Origin: Candidatus Cloacimonadales bacterium
GTDB taxonomy: Bacteria > Cloacimonadota > Cloacimonadia > Cloacimonadales > TCS61
Direction of reading: 5' to 3'
NCBI GenBank assembly: GCA_030656075.1
Contig: JAUSOT010000053.1
Coordinates: 1-37,231 of the forward strand
DNA length: 37,231 bases
The first letter of the stretch is position 1; every line of letters starts with the position of its first letter. Made by a program: the position numbers and the translations under genes. The notes under the pieces were generated by a model. The model made no database searches and was not told the origin of the DNA. It was given only the letters and a program-made list of their open reading frames with translations. Positions 7,155 through 14,382 of the stretch are shown piece by piece.

Positions 7155-8576
7155 TTGCAGTTTTCCGAAACGATAGATTTCAAATCGATCATCACAACAG
7201 TAGATTGGATCGTATTCTTTAGCATTCTTTTGCTAACTTTGGCAATGGTGATTTACGGACAATCTCTTAAAAAGAAAAACCAACAGAAAAATGATGAGGA
7301 ATACAATTTTCTCGATCTGCTGTTGATGGGAAGGCAACTCACTCTGCCGATGTTTGTGGCTACTCTGGTGGCAACCTGGTACGGTGGTATTTTCGGCGTA
7401 ACCAAGATCGCTTTCGAGCAGGGGATTTTCAATTTCGTCACGCAGGGATTTTTCTGGTATATCGCCTACATCATCTTTGCGCTGTTCATAGTTAAAAAAG
7501 TAGCAAAATATAAAGCTCTCACTCTTCCTAACCTGGTCGGAAAAATGTTCGGTCCGCGTTCTGAAAAGTTGAGCGCTGTTTTCAATTTTTTTAATGTGCT
7601 GCCGATTGCTTACGTGATAAGTTTGGGACTGTTAATCCAGGCAATCTTCGGCTGTACAATGCTGACAGGTATGCTGATCGGAACTTCGGTGGTAATTCTT
7701 TACACACTTTACGGCGGATTCCGCGCAGTAGTTTTTTCCGACATTGTGCAGTTTTTTGTGATGTGTCTGGGAGTGTTTTTAGTTCTGATTTTTTCGATAA
7801 AATTATTTGGGGGAGTTTCTTTTTTGAAAGCCAATCTACCAGTCACTCATTTTTCGCCAACCGGAGGTGTGGGATTGGCGACGACTCTGGTTTGGGGATT
7901 CATCGCTCTTTCCACTTTGGTCGATCCGAATTTCTATCAGAGAGTTTTTGCGGCAAAAAGTGAGAAAGTTGCTCGAAATGGAATTCTGATTTCTACACTG
8001 ATCTGGTTCCTGTTCGATATCTGCACCACGGCTGGAGCAATGTATGCCCGGGCAGTAATTCCGGAAGCTGCATCTGATAAAGCATATTTGATTTACGCGG
8101 TCCAAATTCTTCCTGCCGGAGTTAGAGGTTTTGTGTTGGCAGGAATTCTGGCAACCATCCTGTCCACATTAGATTCCTATCTTTTCATTGCCGGAACGAC
8201 TGTTTCTTTTGATATGATGCCCAGGAAATGGAAAGGAAAAGTTTCGCTTTATCATCTGGGAATTATCTTAGTGGGATTGCTGGCAATTTTTATGGGAATT
8301 GTATTCGATGGAAATATAAAAGAAGTGTGGAAAACACTGGGAAGTTATTCCGCCAGCTGCCTTCTGCTGCCTGTGATGTATGGCTACATTTTTCCCGGCA
8401 AGATCAAAGATATGCAATTCGTTTTTGCTAGCCTTTTAGGTGTTATTACAGTCTCGATCTGGCGTAATATAACACTTCCTGGTTTCTGGCAGAATGTGGA
8501 TGAACTTTACATGGGAATCGTGGCCACTTCGCTGGGATTGATTGTATATGGATTAGTAGGTAAGTTTAAAAAGTAG
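7155..8576 (+). CDS. Sodium:solute symporter family (SSS) transporter
   Basis: A 473-residue multi-pass inner-membrane protein with about 12-13 hydrophobic segments. The pattern, including FLLMGRQLTLPMFVATLVATW-like text near 50-75, a G-rich helix around TLYGGFRAVVFSDIVQFF (about 180-197) and ILATILSTLDSYLF (about 330-343), is typical of the solute:sodium symporter fold (LeuT-like). Family members import sugars, amino acids, vitamins, urea or carboxylates with Na+; the substrate cannot be read from sequence. The start is a TTG at 7155, supported by AGGAG seven bases upstream and by the absence of a nearer ATG. It is followed after a repeat by a small membrane protein and a BtpA-family gene on the same strand, so the three may be co-expressed. 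A role in thiamin uptake is not supported, because the TPP riboswitch points the other way. Confidence 0.88.
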   Translation: MQFSETIDFKSIITTVDWIVFFSILLLTLAMVIYGQSLKKKNQQKNDEEYNFLDLLLMGRQLTLPMFVATLVATWYGGIFGVTKIAFEQGIFNFVTQGFFWYIAYIIFALFIVKKVAKYKALTLPNLVGKMFGPRSEKLSAVFNFFNVLPIAYVISLGLLIQAIFGCTMLTGMLIGTSVVILYTLYGGFRAVVFSDIVQFFVMCLGVFLVLIFSIKLFGGVSFLKANLPVTHFSPTGGVGLATTLVWGFIALSTLVDPNFYQRVFAAKSEKVARNGILISTLIWFLFDICTTAGAMYARAVIPEAASDKAYLIYAVQILPAGVRGFVLAGILATILSTLDSYLFIAGTTVSFDMMPRKWKGKVSLYHLGIILVGLLAIFMGIVFDGNIKEVWKTLGSYSASCLLLPVMYGYIFPGKIKDMQFVFASLLGVITVSIWRNITLPGFWQNVDELYMGIVATSLGLIVYGLVGKFKK

Positions 8577-8578
8577 CC

Positions 8579-8688
8579 TGTCTTTCTGACGTCTCTTGCA
8601 CGTCGTTCTTTGGAAGAATCTCCTTCGAAAGATATCTAAATATAGATCCTTCGTAAGAGCAACCTCTGAAGAAGCCTCAGGAAAACAA
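8579..8688. repeat. Dispersed intergenic repeat B, copy 1
   Basis: Starts TGTCTTTCTGACGTCTCTTG and ends near CTCAGGAAAACA. The interior GCACGTCGTTCTTTGGAAG, the ATCTCC and ATCCTTCGTAAGA match a second copy at 36344-36442. The ends form an imperfect inverted repeat of the TGTCATCCTGA/TCAGGATGACA type common in bacterial intergenic spacers. A truncated piece (GTCATCCTGAGAG) also lies at about 20128-20140. Confidence 0.7.
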
Positions 8689-8708
8689 AGATTTTAAAAG
8701 GAGAAATT

Positions 8709-9092
8709 ATGAAAACAGGAAAAATAATTACACTGGTTTTGGGAATCGGTTTATTGATTTTTGCAATATACCATTTTGTGATTGGCATTTATCTGTGGGC
8801 TGTAGTAAAACTCATCATCGGAGCAGGATTGATAGTAATCACATTCATGAAAAACCGTTACGGACAGATCATCTTCGGTCACCTGGCTATCGTGGCCGGC
8901 TGCATGTTGGTGACAGCAGGTATTTATTACGTTCCTATGGTGGCAGAAAGCGTGAAAGCGAATAACAGTCAAATCTCCATTGCCTACATTTTTGCCATGC
9001 CTTTATTTTGGGGATTTTTCTCCATCTTCGGTGGAATCTGTGCAATTTATCACGGCTTCTGTAAATGTGTGCGCCATGATTGGGAAGTCTGA
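8709..9092 (+). CDS. Small four-helix membrane protein of unknown function
   Basis: A 127-residue hydrophobic protein with about four transmembrane helices (roughly 6-26, 28-46, 52-73 and 90-113) and a short positively charged tail ending in KCVRHDWEV. I do not recognise the family. The ATG at 8709 follows AGGAG at 8700-8704. Its TGA at 9090-9092 overlaps the ATG of the BtpA-family gene by one base, so translation of the two is coupled and they probably work together. Two cysteines near the C-terminus (CKC) could be functional, but this is only an observation. Confidence 0.7.
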   Translation: MKTGKIITLVLGIGLLIFAIYHFVIGIYLWAVVKLIIGAGLIVITFMKNRYGQIIFGHLAIVAGCMLVTAGIYYVPMVAESVKANNSQISIAYIFAMPLFWGFFSIFGGICAIYHGFCKCVRHDWEV

Positions 9093-9898
9093 TGAATAAA
9101 TTTGCTGAAGAATTCTTCAAAACCAAAAAGATCATCGGTATGATCCATGTGCAGGCTTTGCCGGGTACTCCAAAACATGGTAAATCTATTGAAGAAATCA
9201 TCGAAATTGCCGTGCAGGAATCTAAGATTTATCAGGAATGCGGCATCGATGCGATCATGCTGGAAAACATGCACGATGTTCCCTACCTGAACCGAGAAGT
9301 CGGACCGGAAATTATTGCAGGAATGACGGCAGTTGCCAAAGAAGTGAAACGAGCAGTGAATTTACCTTGCGGAATTCAAATCTTAGCGGGAGCCAACCAG
9401 GCGGCTTTGGCGGCAGCGCTCGCTGCCGGTTGCGAATTCGTGCGGGTTGAAGGTTTCGTATTTTCCCACATTGCCGATGAAGGTTTGATGAATGCCGATG
9501 CGGGTGAATTGCTGCGATTTCGCCATAAAATCGGAGCTGAACACATTGCCGTTTTCACCGATATCAAAAAGAAACACTCTTCCCATGCCATCACATCCGA
9601 TCTTTCCATCTCCGATTTTGCCAAAGCCGCCGAGTTCTTCCTGAGTGACAGCATCATTATCACCGGCAAATCCACTGCCGAAAAAGCAGATATTGCCGAC
9701 TTAATCGAAGCAAAAGAATCTACTAAACTTCCGGTTCTGATCGGTTCTGGAATAACAGCAGAAAATATCTCCGAATACTGGAATTATGCAGATGGCTTCA
9801 TTGTTGGTTCCCACTTCAAAGAAGAAGGAAAATGGCAGAATGGAGTTTCAAAAGAACGTATAACAAAATTCGTTGTGAAAGTTAAAAATCTGAGATAA
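9092..9898 (+). CDS. BtpA/SgcQ family TIM-barrel protein
   Basis: A 268-residue protein with the hallmarks of the BtpA family: IGMIHVQALPGTP near the N-terminus, DAIMLENMHDVPY, and the C-terminal VLIGSGITAENI and DGFIVGSHFKEEG that resemble a phosphate-binding barrel end. I use the ATG at 9092, which overlaps the upstream TGA and has GGGAAG before it; an upstream in-frame TTG at 9080 is less likely. The family is named for a cyanobacterial factor needed for photosystem I accumulation, and SgcQ lies in an E. coli sugar operon, but a biochemical activity is not settled. Barrel sequence suggests a phosphosugar or nucleotide-like ligand. The organism is unlikely to be photosynthetic, so the link with a symporter and membrane protein argues for a catabolic or salvage role. 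Confidence 0.85.
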   Translation: MNKFAEEFFKTKKIIGMIHVQALPGTPKHGKSIEEIIEIAVQESKIYQECGIDAIMLENMHDVPYLNREVGPEIIAGMTAVAKEVKRAVNLPCGIQILAGANQAALAAALAAGCEFVRVEGFVFSHIADEGLMNADAGELLRFRHKIGAEHIAVFTDIKKKHSSHAITSDLSISDFAKAAEFFLSDSIIITGKSTAEKADIADLIEAKESTKLPVLIGSGITAENISEYWNYADGFIVGSHFKEEGKWQNGVSKERITKFVVKVKNLR

Positions 9899-9905
9899 AC
9901 AAAAC

Positions 9906-9925
9906 TGGCAGATTTTCATCTGCCA
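9906..9925. terminator. Hairpin between btpA-family gene and intron remnant
   Basis: A perfect 8-bp stem TGGCAGAT (9906-9913), loop TTTC, ATCTGCCA (9918-9925) lies eight bases after the BtpA stop. On the plus strand no U run follows. On the minus strand it is followed by GTTTTGTTT, so it should work better for minus-strand transcripts arriving from the tRNA side. Confidence 0.6.
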
Positions 9926-9959
9926 CCCGCTAACGCTTCTCTAATTTCTTGTCTTCCAA

Positions 9960-10261
9960 CTTGATCTTAGATTACCATATTGGACAATAACGGGCTTCCC
10001 CAGTTAAGCCTTCCTGCCTGAATATGAAGCCATCTGTTATAATCCATAAAGTTATCCGACTTTCGGGCATCCCCACTTTTGGGAAGGTTACCCTCTTTAT
10101 GAACCAAAGTCAGTTCGCTCTCGCTATGTTCCATATTCTTCCTGCGTCTTACTTCAGACCCTGCCGTTACCGGCAACGCCCTTGACCTCAGATTGACTTC
10201 CCGTCGGTTAGGCGTCAGGACTTCTCTCAGTCCACCGGAAATAAAAACATTCTGGGCAAAC
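9960..10261 (-). mobile_element. 5' remnant of a class C (IIC-like) group II intron RNA
   Basis: Read on the minus strand from about 10261, the sequence begins GTTTGCCCAGAATG, close to the GUGYGCCC-AUG start of class C introns. It continues with GGTGGACTGAGAGAAGTCC, then GGTCAAGGGCG, GTAACGGCAGGGTCTGAAG, AAGACGC and GGAACATAGCGAG, and later CTTAACTGGGGAAGCC. These match in order the domain I landmarks I recall for IIC introns (AAGGG, a GUCUGAAGGAAG-like stretch, GGAACA, and CUUACCCGGGGAGG before the reverse-transcriptase gene). No reverse-transcriptase gene and no domain V follow, so it is a 3'-truncated remnant. It sits directly behind the tRNA operon terminator, the known class C target. 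The match is from memory, and the first bases (GTTTG) deviate from GUGYG. There is no credible protein in the interval. Confidence 0.6.
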
Positions 10262-10287
10262 AAAAGCCAGCCGTTTTCAGGCTGGCT
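10261..10287 (-). terminator. Rho-independent terminator of the tRNA operon
   Basis: On the minus strand AGCCAGCC (10287-10280), a 7-base loop and GGCTGGCT (10272-10265) form a perfect 8-bp GC-rich stem followed by TTTG. It lies a few bases downstream of tRNA-Leu. The U tract is cut short exactly where the intron-like sequence begins. Confidence 0.85.
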
Positions 10288-10293
10288 CTATCA

Positions 10294-10380
10294 TGGTACC
10301 AGAGGCCGGACTTGAACCGGCACACCGTAAACGGCGAGGGATTTTAAGTCCCTTGTGTCTACCAATTCCACCACTCCGGC
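10294..10380 (-). tRNA. tRNA-Leu (anticodon TAA)
   Basis: On the minus strand the 87-base sequence begins GCCGGAG and ends CTCTGGT plus ACCA, giving a full acceptor stem with two G-U pairs and an encoded CCA. The anticodon loop reads CTTAAAA, hence TAA for leucine. A long variable arm typical of tRNA-Leu is present, and the T arm reads GTTCAAGTC. It is third in the minus-strand tRNA cluster. Confidence 0.97.
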
Positions 10381-10392
10381 ACGAAATGTAAA

Positions 10393-10466
10393 TGGAGGCG
10401 ACACCCGGATTCGAACCGGGGATAAAGATTTTGCAGACCTTTGCCTTACCACTTGGCGATGTCGCC
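10393..10466 (-). tRNA. tRNA-Cys (anticodon GCA)
   Basis: A 74-base minus-strand cloverleaf starting GGCGACA and ending TGTCGCC T CCA, with encoded CCA. The anticodon loop CTGCAAA gives GCA for cysteine, and the T loop reads GTTCGAATCC. It is the middle member of the cluster, 11 bases after tRNA-Gly. Confidence 0.97.
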
Positions 10467-10477
10467 ACGATATAAAA

Positions 10478-10552
<75 letters not shown>

Positions 10553-10567
10553 TCACATACGGAATGC

Positions 10568-10596
10568 AAAATTTTGGATTTGGTTTTTATTGTCAA
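10568..10596 (-). promoter_or_regulatory. Candidate promoter of the tRNA cluster
   Basis: On the minus strand a consensus TTGACA (10596-10591), a 17-base spacer and AATTTT (10573-10568) would start transcription about ten bases before tRNA-Gly. The -35 touches the 3' end of the Memo-family coding region. The -10 is imperfect; read-through from the upstream gene is the alternative. Confidence 0.45.
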
Positions 10597-10597
10597 A

Positions 10598-11416
10598 TTA
10601 TTTATAAACCAGTGCCGAGAGATAGCCGACAACCTGAGAATCATCTCCGGTTGTCTTGCCGGAATGAGTATAATTTAATATCTCAGCTTTGCCATAATTT
10701 AATTTCTCAGCCAGATGCATCAGAGTGAGAACGCCTCCCATTCCGCAGGCTTCGCATTTATGATTTTCCAATTCTTTTTCCAGCCTTTGAATATTCAGTC
10801 CAGCCAGATTAGCTGCAAAAATTGAATCCATTTTTTCAGCAATCCTGCCTTCATAGTAGTGCGAAAGGTCTGTACTGATGATGAAAATAGTTTTATCGAG
10901 CCTGTCTGCAAATTCCTGCTGCAATATGTTAGCTAATCTTTCACTGTTTTCAAAAGTCTGATTTCCAACCAGGATAGGAACGATCCGGGCAGAAGGCTTG
11001 ACAACCTGTAAAAATGGTAATTGCACTTCCAGAGAATGTTCGGAATTGTGAGCTGCCGGAATAAACTGAAAATCGTCGTAAGTTAATAATTTTTCAACCA
11101 TTTGTTGATCAACTTCCACTTCTCCCAAGGGCGTTAGATATGATTCGAAGTTTCCTGCGGAAAACCTGAAATGACCGTAACGATGACTCGGAGCAATGAT
11201 CACAGCAACTTCAAAATCCTTGTGCTGAATTGCTTTAAAGCCATAGGCAGCACATTGTCCGGAATAAAAATATCCGGCGTGAGGTACTGTGATCCCTAAA
11301 ATATCATTATGCTTCTTCAAAGTCTGAACATTCGATAAATAGTGATCAATATCATTTGCTAAAACTGAAGTAATTCCCGGGTAAAACGAACCGGCAACAA
11401 TTGGTTTTCTTTTCAT
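10598..11416 (-). CDS. Memo-family protein (AmmeMemoRadiSam system protein B)
   Basis: A 272-residue cytosolic protein. The opening KRKPIVAGSFYPG and the segments ITVPHAGYFYSGQCAAYGFKA (about 43-63), VIIAPSHRYGH (about 73-83), PAAHNSEHSLEVQLPFLQ (about 120-137) and IFIISTDLSHYY are the signature of the MEMO1 family, related to class III extradiol dioxygenases. Conserved H, D and C residues line the metal pocket. In bacteria the family is often encoded with an AMMECR1 domain and a radical SAM enzyme. Here neither partner is adjacent, so this copy is orphaned within the window. The ATG at 11416 has AGGGAG upstream. It is read away from the PdxA fusion gene across a 160-base divergent spacer. 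The reaction catalysed is not firmly known. Confidence 0.92.
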   Translation of the reverse strand: MKRKPIVAGSFYPGITSVLANDIDHYLSNVQTLKKHNDILGITVPHAGYFYSGQCAAYGFKAIQHKDFEVAVIIAPSHRYGHFRFSAGNFESYLTPLGEVEVDQQMVEKLLTYDDFQFIPAAHNSEHSLEVQLPFLQVVKPSARIVPILVGNQTFENSERLANILQQEFADRLDKTIFIISTDLSHYYEGRIAEKMDSIFAANLAGLNIQRLEKELENHKCEACGMGGVLTLMHLAEKLNYGKAEILNYTHSGKTTGDDSQVVGYLSALVYK

Positions 11417-11582
11417 ATTACACTCCCTAACGAAAAAAATCTCACATCATTTTCTCATTTCTCTCATTTCAAACATCCGCAAAATAAATTATATCAACTC
11501 TTTTTTCTGACAACAAATAAATTGACAAATCAAGAGAAGGCCGATTCCTCACCTTTAATAAAATTTGAAAAAATGAGTGTTA

Positions 11583-13292
11583 ATGAGAAGATTAGCGATA
11601 ACAACCGGCGATCCTGCCGGGATCGGACCGGAAATAGCTCTGAAAGCTTTGAGATATTTCCAGGTTAAGGATAACATAGCAATTATTGTTTATGGAAGAT
11701 TTGCAGGAAATGACGACGGCAATCAAATCGTGAAAATCGATGATGTCAGCCAGGCAAATTCTCCGGCAGTGATCTATTGGATCGAGATCGATGATGATAA
11801 AATCGAGATCGGAAAACCTTCAGCACTCTCAGGTGAAATTGCTTTGGAAATTCTCAACCGTTGTGCAAATGATCTGAATTCTAAGAAATTGGATGCAGTT
11901 GTAACTTGTCCGATCAGTAAAGAAGCGCTCCATTTTACTCGACCGGATTTTATCGGTCATACAGAATTTTTCGCAGAGAAATCTGAAACAAAAGATGTGA
12001 TCATGTCATTTTGGGGACCACATTTCAACCTGGCATTATTGACGACACATTTACCTATCTGTGAAGTACCTGGGTCTCTCAGCGATGAGATCATCGAAAT
12101 GAAATTGCGGTTGATCTACCGTGAAACAGGCAAACTCATTCAAAAACCAAGAATAGCTATGCTGGCTGTGAATCCGCACGCCGGCGAAGGCGGAGCATTT
12201 GGTTCTGACGACATCAGGATTAAAAAGATTCTGGATTTTCTGAGAATAGAAAACATCAATATTGATGGCCCATTTCCGGCAGATACTTTCTTTGCGACAA
12301 AAGCAAATCAATACAACATGATAATCTCTGCCTTTCATGATCAGGGATTAATTCCGTTTAAAATGATCTCGGCAGAAGAAGGCGTGAACGTCACTCTGGG
12401 TTTACCATTCATCCGCACTTCGGTAGATCACGGTACAGCCTTTGACATTGCCGGGAAAAACATTGCTTCTGAAAAAAGCCTGTTGCAGGCGATCAATTTT
12501 GCTGAAAAAATGCTGCAGCCCCTTGCAGAACACAAAGAAGTTAACTACACCAAGTTTGCGAAATATTACGACCAATATATGGCTCATGTAAATTACGAAG
12601 ATTGGATCAACTTCATTCTGATGCAATTCAGCAAGAAATTCAAACGCAATCCAAAGCATGTGCTGGAACTTGCTTGCGGAACCGGGAACATTTCCTGTCT
12701 GCTGGTGAAAAAAGGCTTGAAAGTAGATGCATCCGATATCTCGGAAGAAATGATCAAGATCGCTGCTCAAAAACCTTTTCATCCAAACCTGATGCTGCAG
12801 AATATGACATCTTTGTTACCGGTCGGCAAATATGAACTGATCCTGCTCTTGTTCGACAGTTTGAACTATTTGAACCATTCGCAAGAAATCTTGAAAATGC
12901 TCAAAAATATTTATAGTGCATTACTTGAAAAAGGCCTGTTCATTTTTGATATTACTACTCCCAAAAACTGTGAACAAAATTTTGATGGTTTCGTCAATTT
13001 GGAAGATTCGGAAAATGAATATCTGATCCATCAAAGTGATTATGACCAAAAAAGGCACATTCAAACCACGCATCTTACTTTCTTCCTGAAAAAAGGTTTT
13101 CTGTTTGAACGCTTCGACGAAGTTCATAATCAAAAAATATACCTGGTGGAAGACATTGTGAATTACATAAAGAAAACAAAATTCAAAATTAGAGGAATTC
13201 ATTCCATCGGCTTCAAAGAAAATTTAAAAAATACTGACTTGAGAACGTTAGATCAAAACTTCAGCAGGTTATTCTTCGTCTTAGAAAAATAA
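11583..13292 (+). CDS. pdxA: PdxA (4-hydroxythreonine-4-phosphate dehydrogenase) fused to a SAM-dependent methyltransferase
   Basis: A 569-residue two-domain protein from the ATG at 11583 (a GTG two codons earlier is possible). Residues 1 to about 318 are PdxA: the start RRLAITTGDPAGIGPEIALK, and the three metal-binding histidines H156 (TTHLP), H199 (NPHAGEGG) and H252 (FHDQGLIPFK), followed by DHGTAFDIAG. PdxA oxidises 4-phosphohydroxy-L-threonine with NAD in pyridoxal-phosphate synthesis. From about 321 (YTKFAKYYDQYM) a complete class I methyltransferase follows, with motif I VLELACGTGN at 360-369, the acidic segment VDASDISEEM, and a later LILLLFDSLNYL. The linker is only a few residues and the frame is uninterrupted, so this is either a real fusion or a stop-codon loss between two genes. 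The 3' end overlaps rnhB by one base. Methyltransferase substrate unknown. Confidence 0.9.
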   Translation: MRRLAITTGDPAGIGPEIALKALRYFQVKDNIAIIVYGRFAGNDDGNQIVKIDDVSQANSPAVIYWIEIDDDKIEIGKPSALSGEIALEILNRCANDLNSKKLDAVVTCPISKEALHFTRPDFIGHTEFFAEKSETKDVIMSFWGPHFNLALLTTHLPICEVPGSLSDEIIEMKLRLIYRETGKLIQKPRIAMLAVNPHAGEGGAFGSDDIRIKKILDFLRIENINIDGPFPADTFFATKANQYNMIISAFHDQGLIPFKMISAEEGVNVTLGLPFIRTSVDHGTAFDIAGKNIASEKSLLQAINFAEKMLQPLAEHKEVNYTKFAKYYDQYMAHVNYEDWINFILMQFSKKFKRNPKHVLELACGTGNISCLLVKKGLKVDASDISEEMIKIAAQKPFHPNLMLQNMTSLLPVGKYELILLLFDSLNYLNHSQEILKMLKNIYSALLEKGLFIFDITTPKNCEQNFDGFVNLEDSENEYLIHQSDYDQKRHIQTTHLTFFLKKGFLFERFDEVHNQKIYLVEDIVNYIKKTKFKIRGIHSIGFKENLKNTDLRTLDQNFSRLFFVLEK

Positions 13293-13900
13293 TGCTCTAC
13301 CGCAACGAAGACATTTACAAAAAAGAATTTCCCATAATTGCCGGTGTCGATGAAGCTGGCCGCGGACCTCTGGCTGGCCCGGTGATTGTTGCTGCGGTTA
13401 TTCTGAATGAGAGCATAAAGATCATCGGGCTGAATGATTCAAAAAAACTTTCTGCCCAAAAAAGAGAGTTTTTGTTTGATCAAATAATTGAAATTGCCTT
13501 GGATTATAAAATCGAAATTATTCCTGTCGAAGTGATCGATGAAATCAACATTTTGCAGGCTTCTTTATTGGGAATGGAACGAGCCTGCAACAGTTTGAAA
13601 ATTAAACCCGATCTTTGTTTGATCGATGGAAACCGGATTCCTAAAAATATGAAATATAAAGCTGAAGCGATCATCAAGGGAGATGGGAAATTGGCATCGA
13701 TTGCTGCCGCTTCGATTTTGGCAAAAGTGACCAGAGACCGCATTATGATTGAACTTCATCAGAAATACCCGGAATACAATTTTCTGAAAAATAAAGGCTA
13801 TCCCACCAGAGATCACATTGCAGCGATCAATGAATTTGGTATTCTCGACTGTCATCGGAAAACATTCAGTCCTATCAAGCAACTGGTTTTCAAATTCTAA
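13292..13900 (+). CDS. rnhB: Ribonuclease HII
   Basis: A 202-residue enzyme that removes RNA from RNA/DNA hybrids and single ribonucleotides from DNA. Visible motifs are GVDEAGRGPLAGPV near residues 18-31, holding the first two catalytic acidic residues, GLNDSKKLSAQKR, LIDGNRIP with a catalytic aspartate near 110, and SIAAASILAKVTRDR with the final conserved block; length is normal. The ATG at 13292 shares its A with the TAA of the upstream pdxA fusion gene, so the two are translationally coupled. There is no separate ribosome site of note. Downstream lies a repeat block on which its transcript probably ends. Confidence 0.97.
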   Translation: MLYRNEDIYKKEFPIIAGVDEAGRGPLAGPVIVAAVILNESIKIIGLNDSKKLSAQKREFLFDQIIEIALDYKIEIIPVEVIDEINILQASLLGMERACNSLKIKPDLCLIDGNRIPKNMKYKAEAIIKGDGKLASIAAASILAKVTRDRIMIELHQKYPEYNFLKNKGYPTRDHIAAINEFGILDCHRKTFSPIKQLVFKF

Positions 13901-14328
13901 GCTTTCGACTCATAAGGCACGACGAGTCGAAACGAAACCAATTTCACATCTCGTTCCCAAAGTCCTCTTTGGGAACGCAATTGAAAGCGAAACTCCGGTT
14001 TCGCATAATTGTAATTTCTTTCCGAATCTTTGCTGAAAGAATTTTCATGTAAGAAGCTTCGGAAAGGTCCAACTGCTTCGAGTCGGCGTCGCTCCGCTCC
14101 TTTTCTCTCGTTCCCAAAGTCCTTCCTGCTAATCATCTCGTTCCCAAAGTCCTTCCTGACATCCTCTCGTTCCCAAAGTCCTCTTTGGGAACGTAATTCG
14201 TGGCGAAACTCCGGTTTCGCATAATTGTAATTTCTTTCCGAATCTTTGCTGAAAGAATTTTCATGTAGGAAGCTTCGGAAATGTCCAACTGCTTCGAGTC
14301 GTCGTCGCTATGCTCCTTACGACTCGAA
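13901..14328. repeat. Gene-free block with a 150-bp direct repeat and repeated hairpins
   Basis: Two copies of about 152 bases, 13949-14100 and 14165-14316, are nearly identical. Each starts with a perfect 11-bp hairpin (CGTTCCCAAAG, loop TCCT, CTTTGGGAACG) and contains another (GCGAAAC, loop TCCG, GTTTCGC) and a TTCCGAA-to-TTCGGAA pair. Between them, two shorter fragments at about 14106-14125 and 14135-14160 repeat CTCGTTCCCAAAGTCC but lose the second arm. The outer edges carry GACTCAT/GACGAGTCGAAAC (13906-13934) and GACTCGAAAC (14320-14329). No credible coding region. Confidence 0.8.
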
Positions 14329-14358
14329 ACAAAAACGGCGGATCATAAAATCCGCCGT
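14329..14358 (-). terminator. Rho-independent terminator of the lipoprotein gene
   Basis: On the minus strand a perfect 9-bp stem ACGGCGGAT (14358-14350) and ATCCGCCGT (14343-14335) with a 6-base loop is followed by TTTTTG. It lies 24 bases after the lipoprotein stop codon. Confidence 0.9.
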
Positions 14359-14382
14359 ATAAGAGCTACCTTCTGCTAAGAT

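Noticed and set aside
7155-8576. Symporter as a thiamin transporter because of the nearby TPP riboswitch
   Set aside because: The riboswitch and its terminator are on the opposite strand and control the receptor only; nothing in the symporter sequence indicates thiamin.
9967-10263. 98-residue minus-strand open frame downstream of the tRNAs
   Set aside because: The text follows intron RNA landmarks and not protein constraint, and no ribosome site is present.
12051-13202. Antisense open frames within the pdxA fusion gene
   Set aside because: Shadows of the coding strand with no supporting signals.
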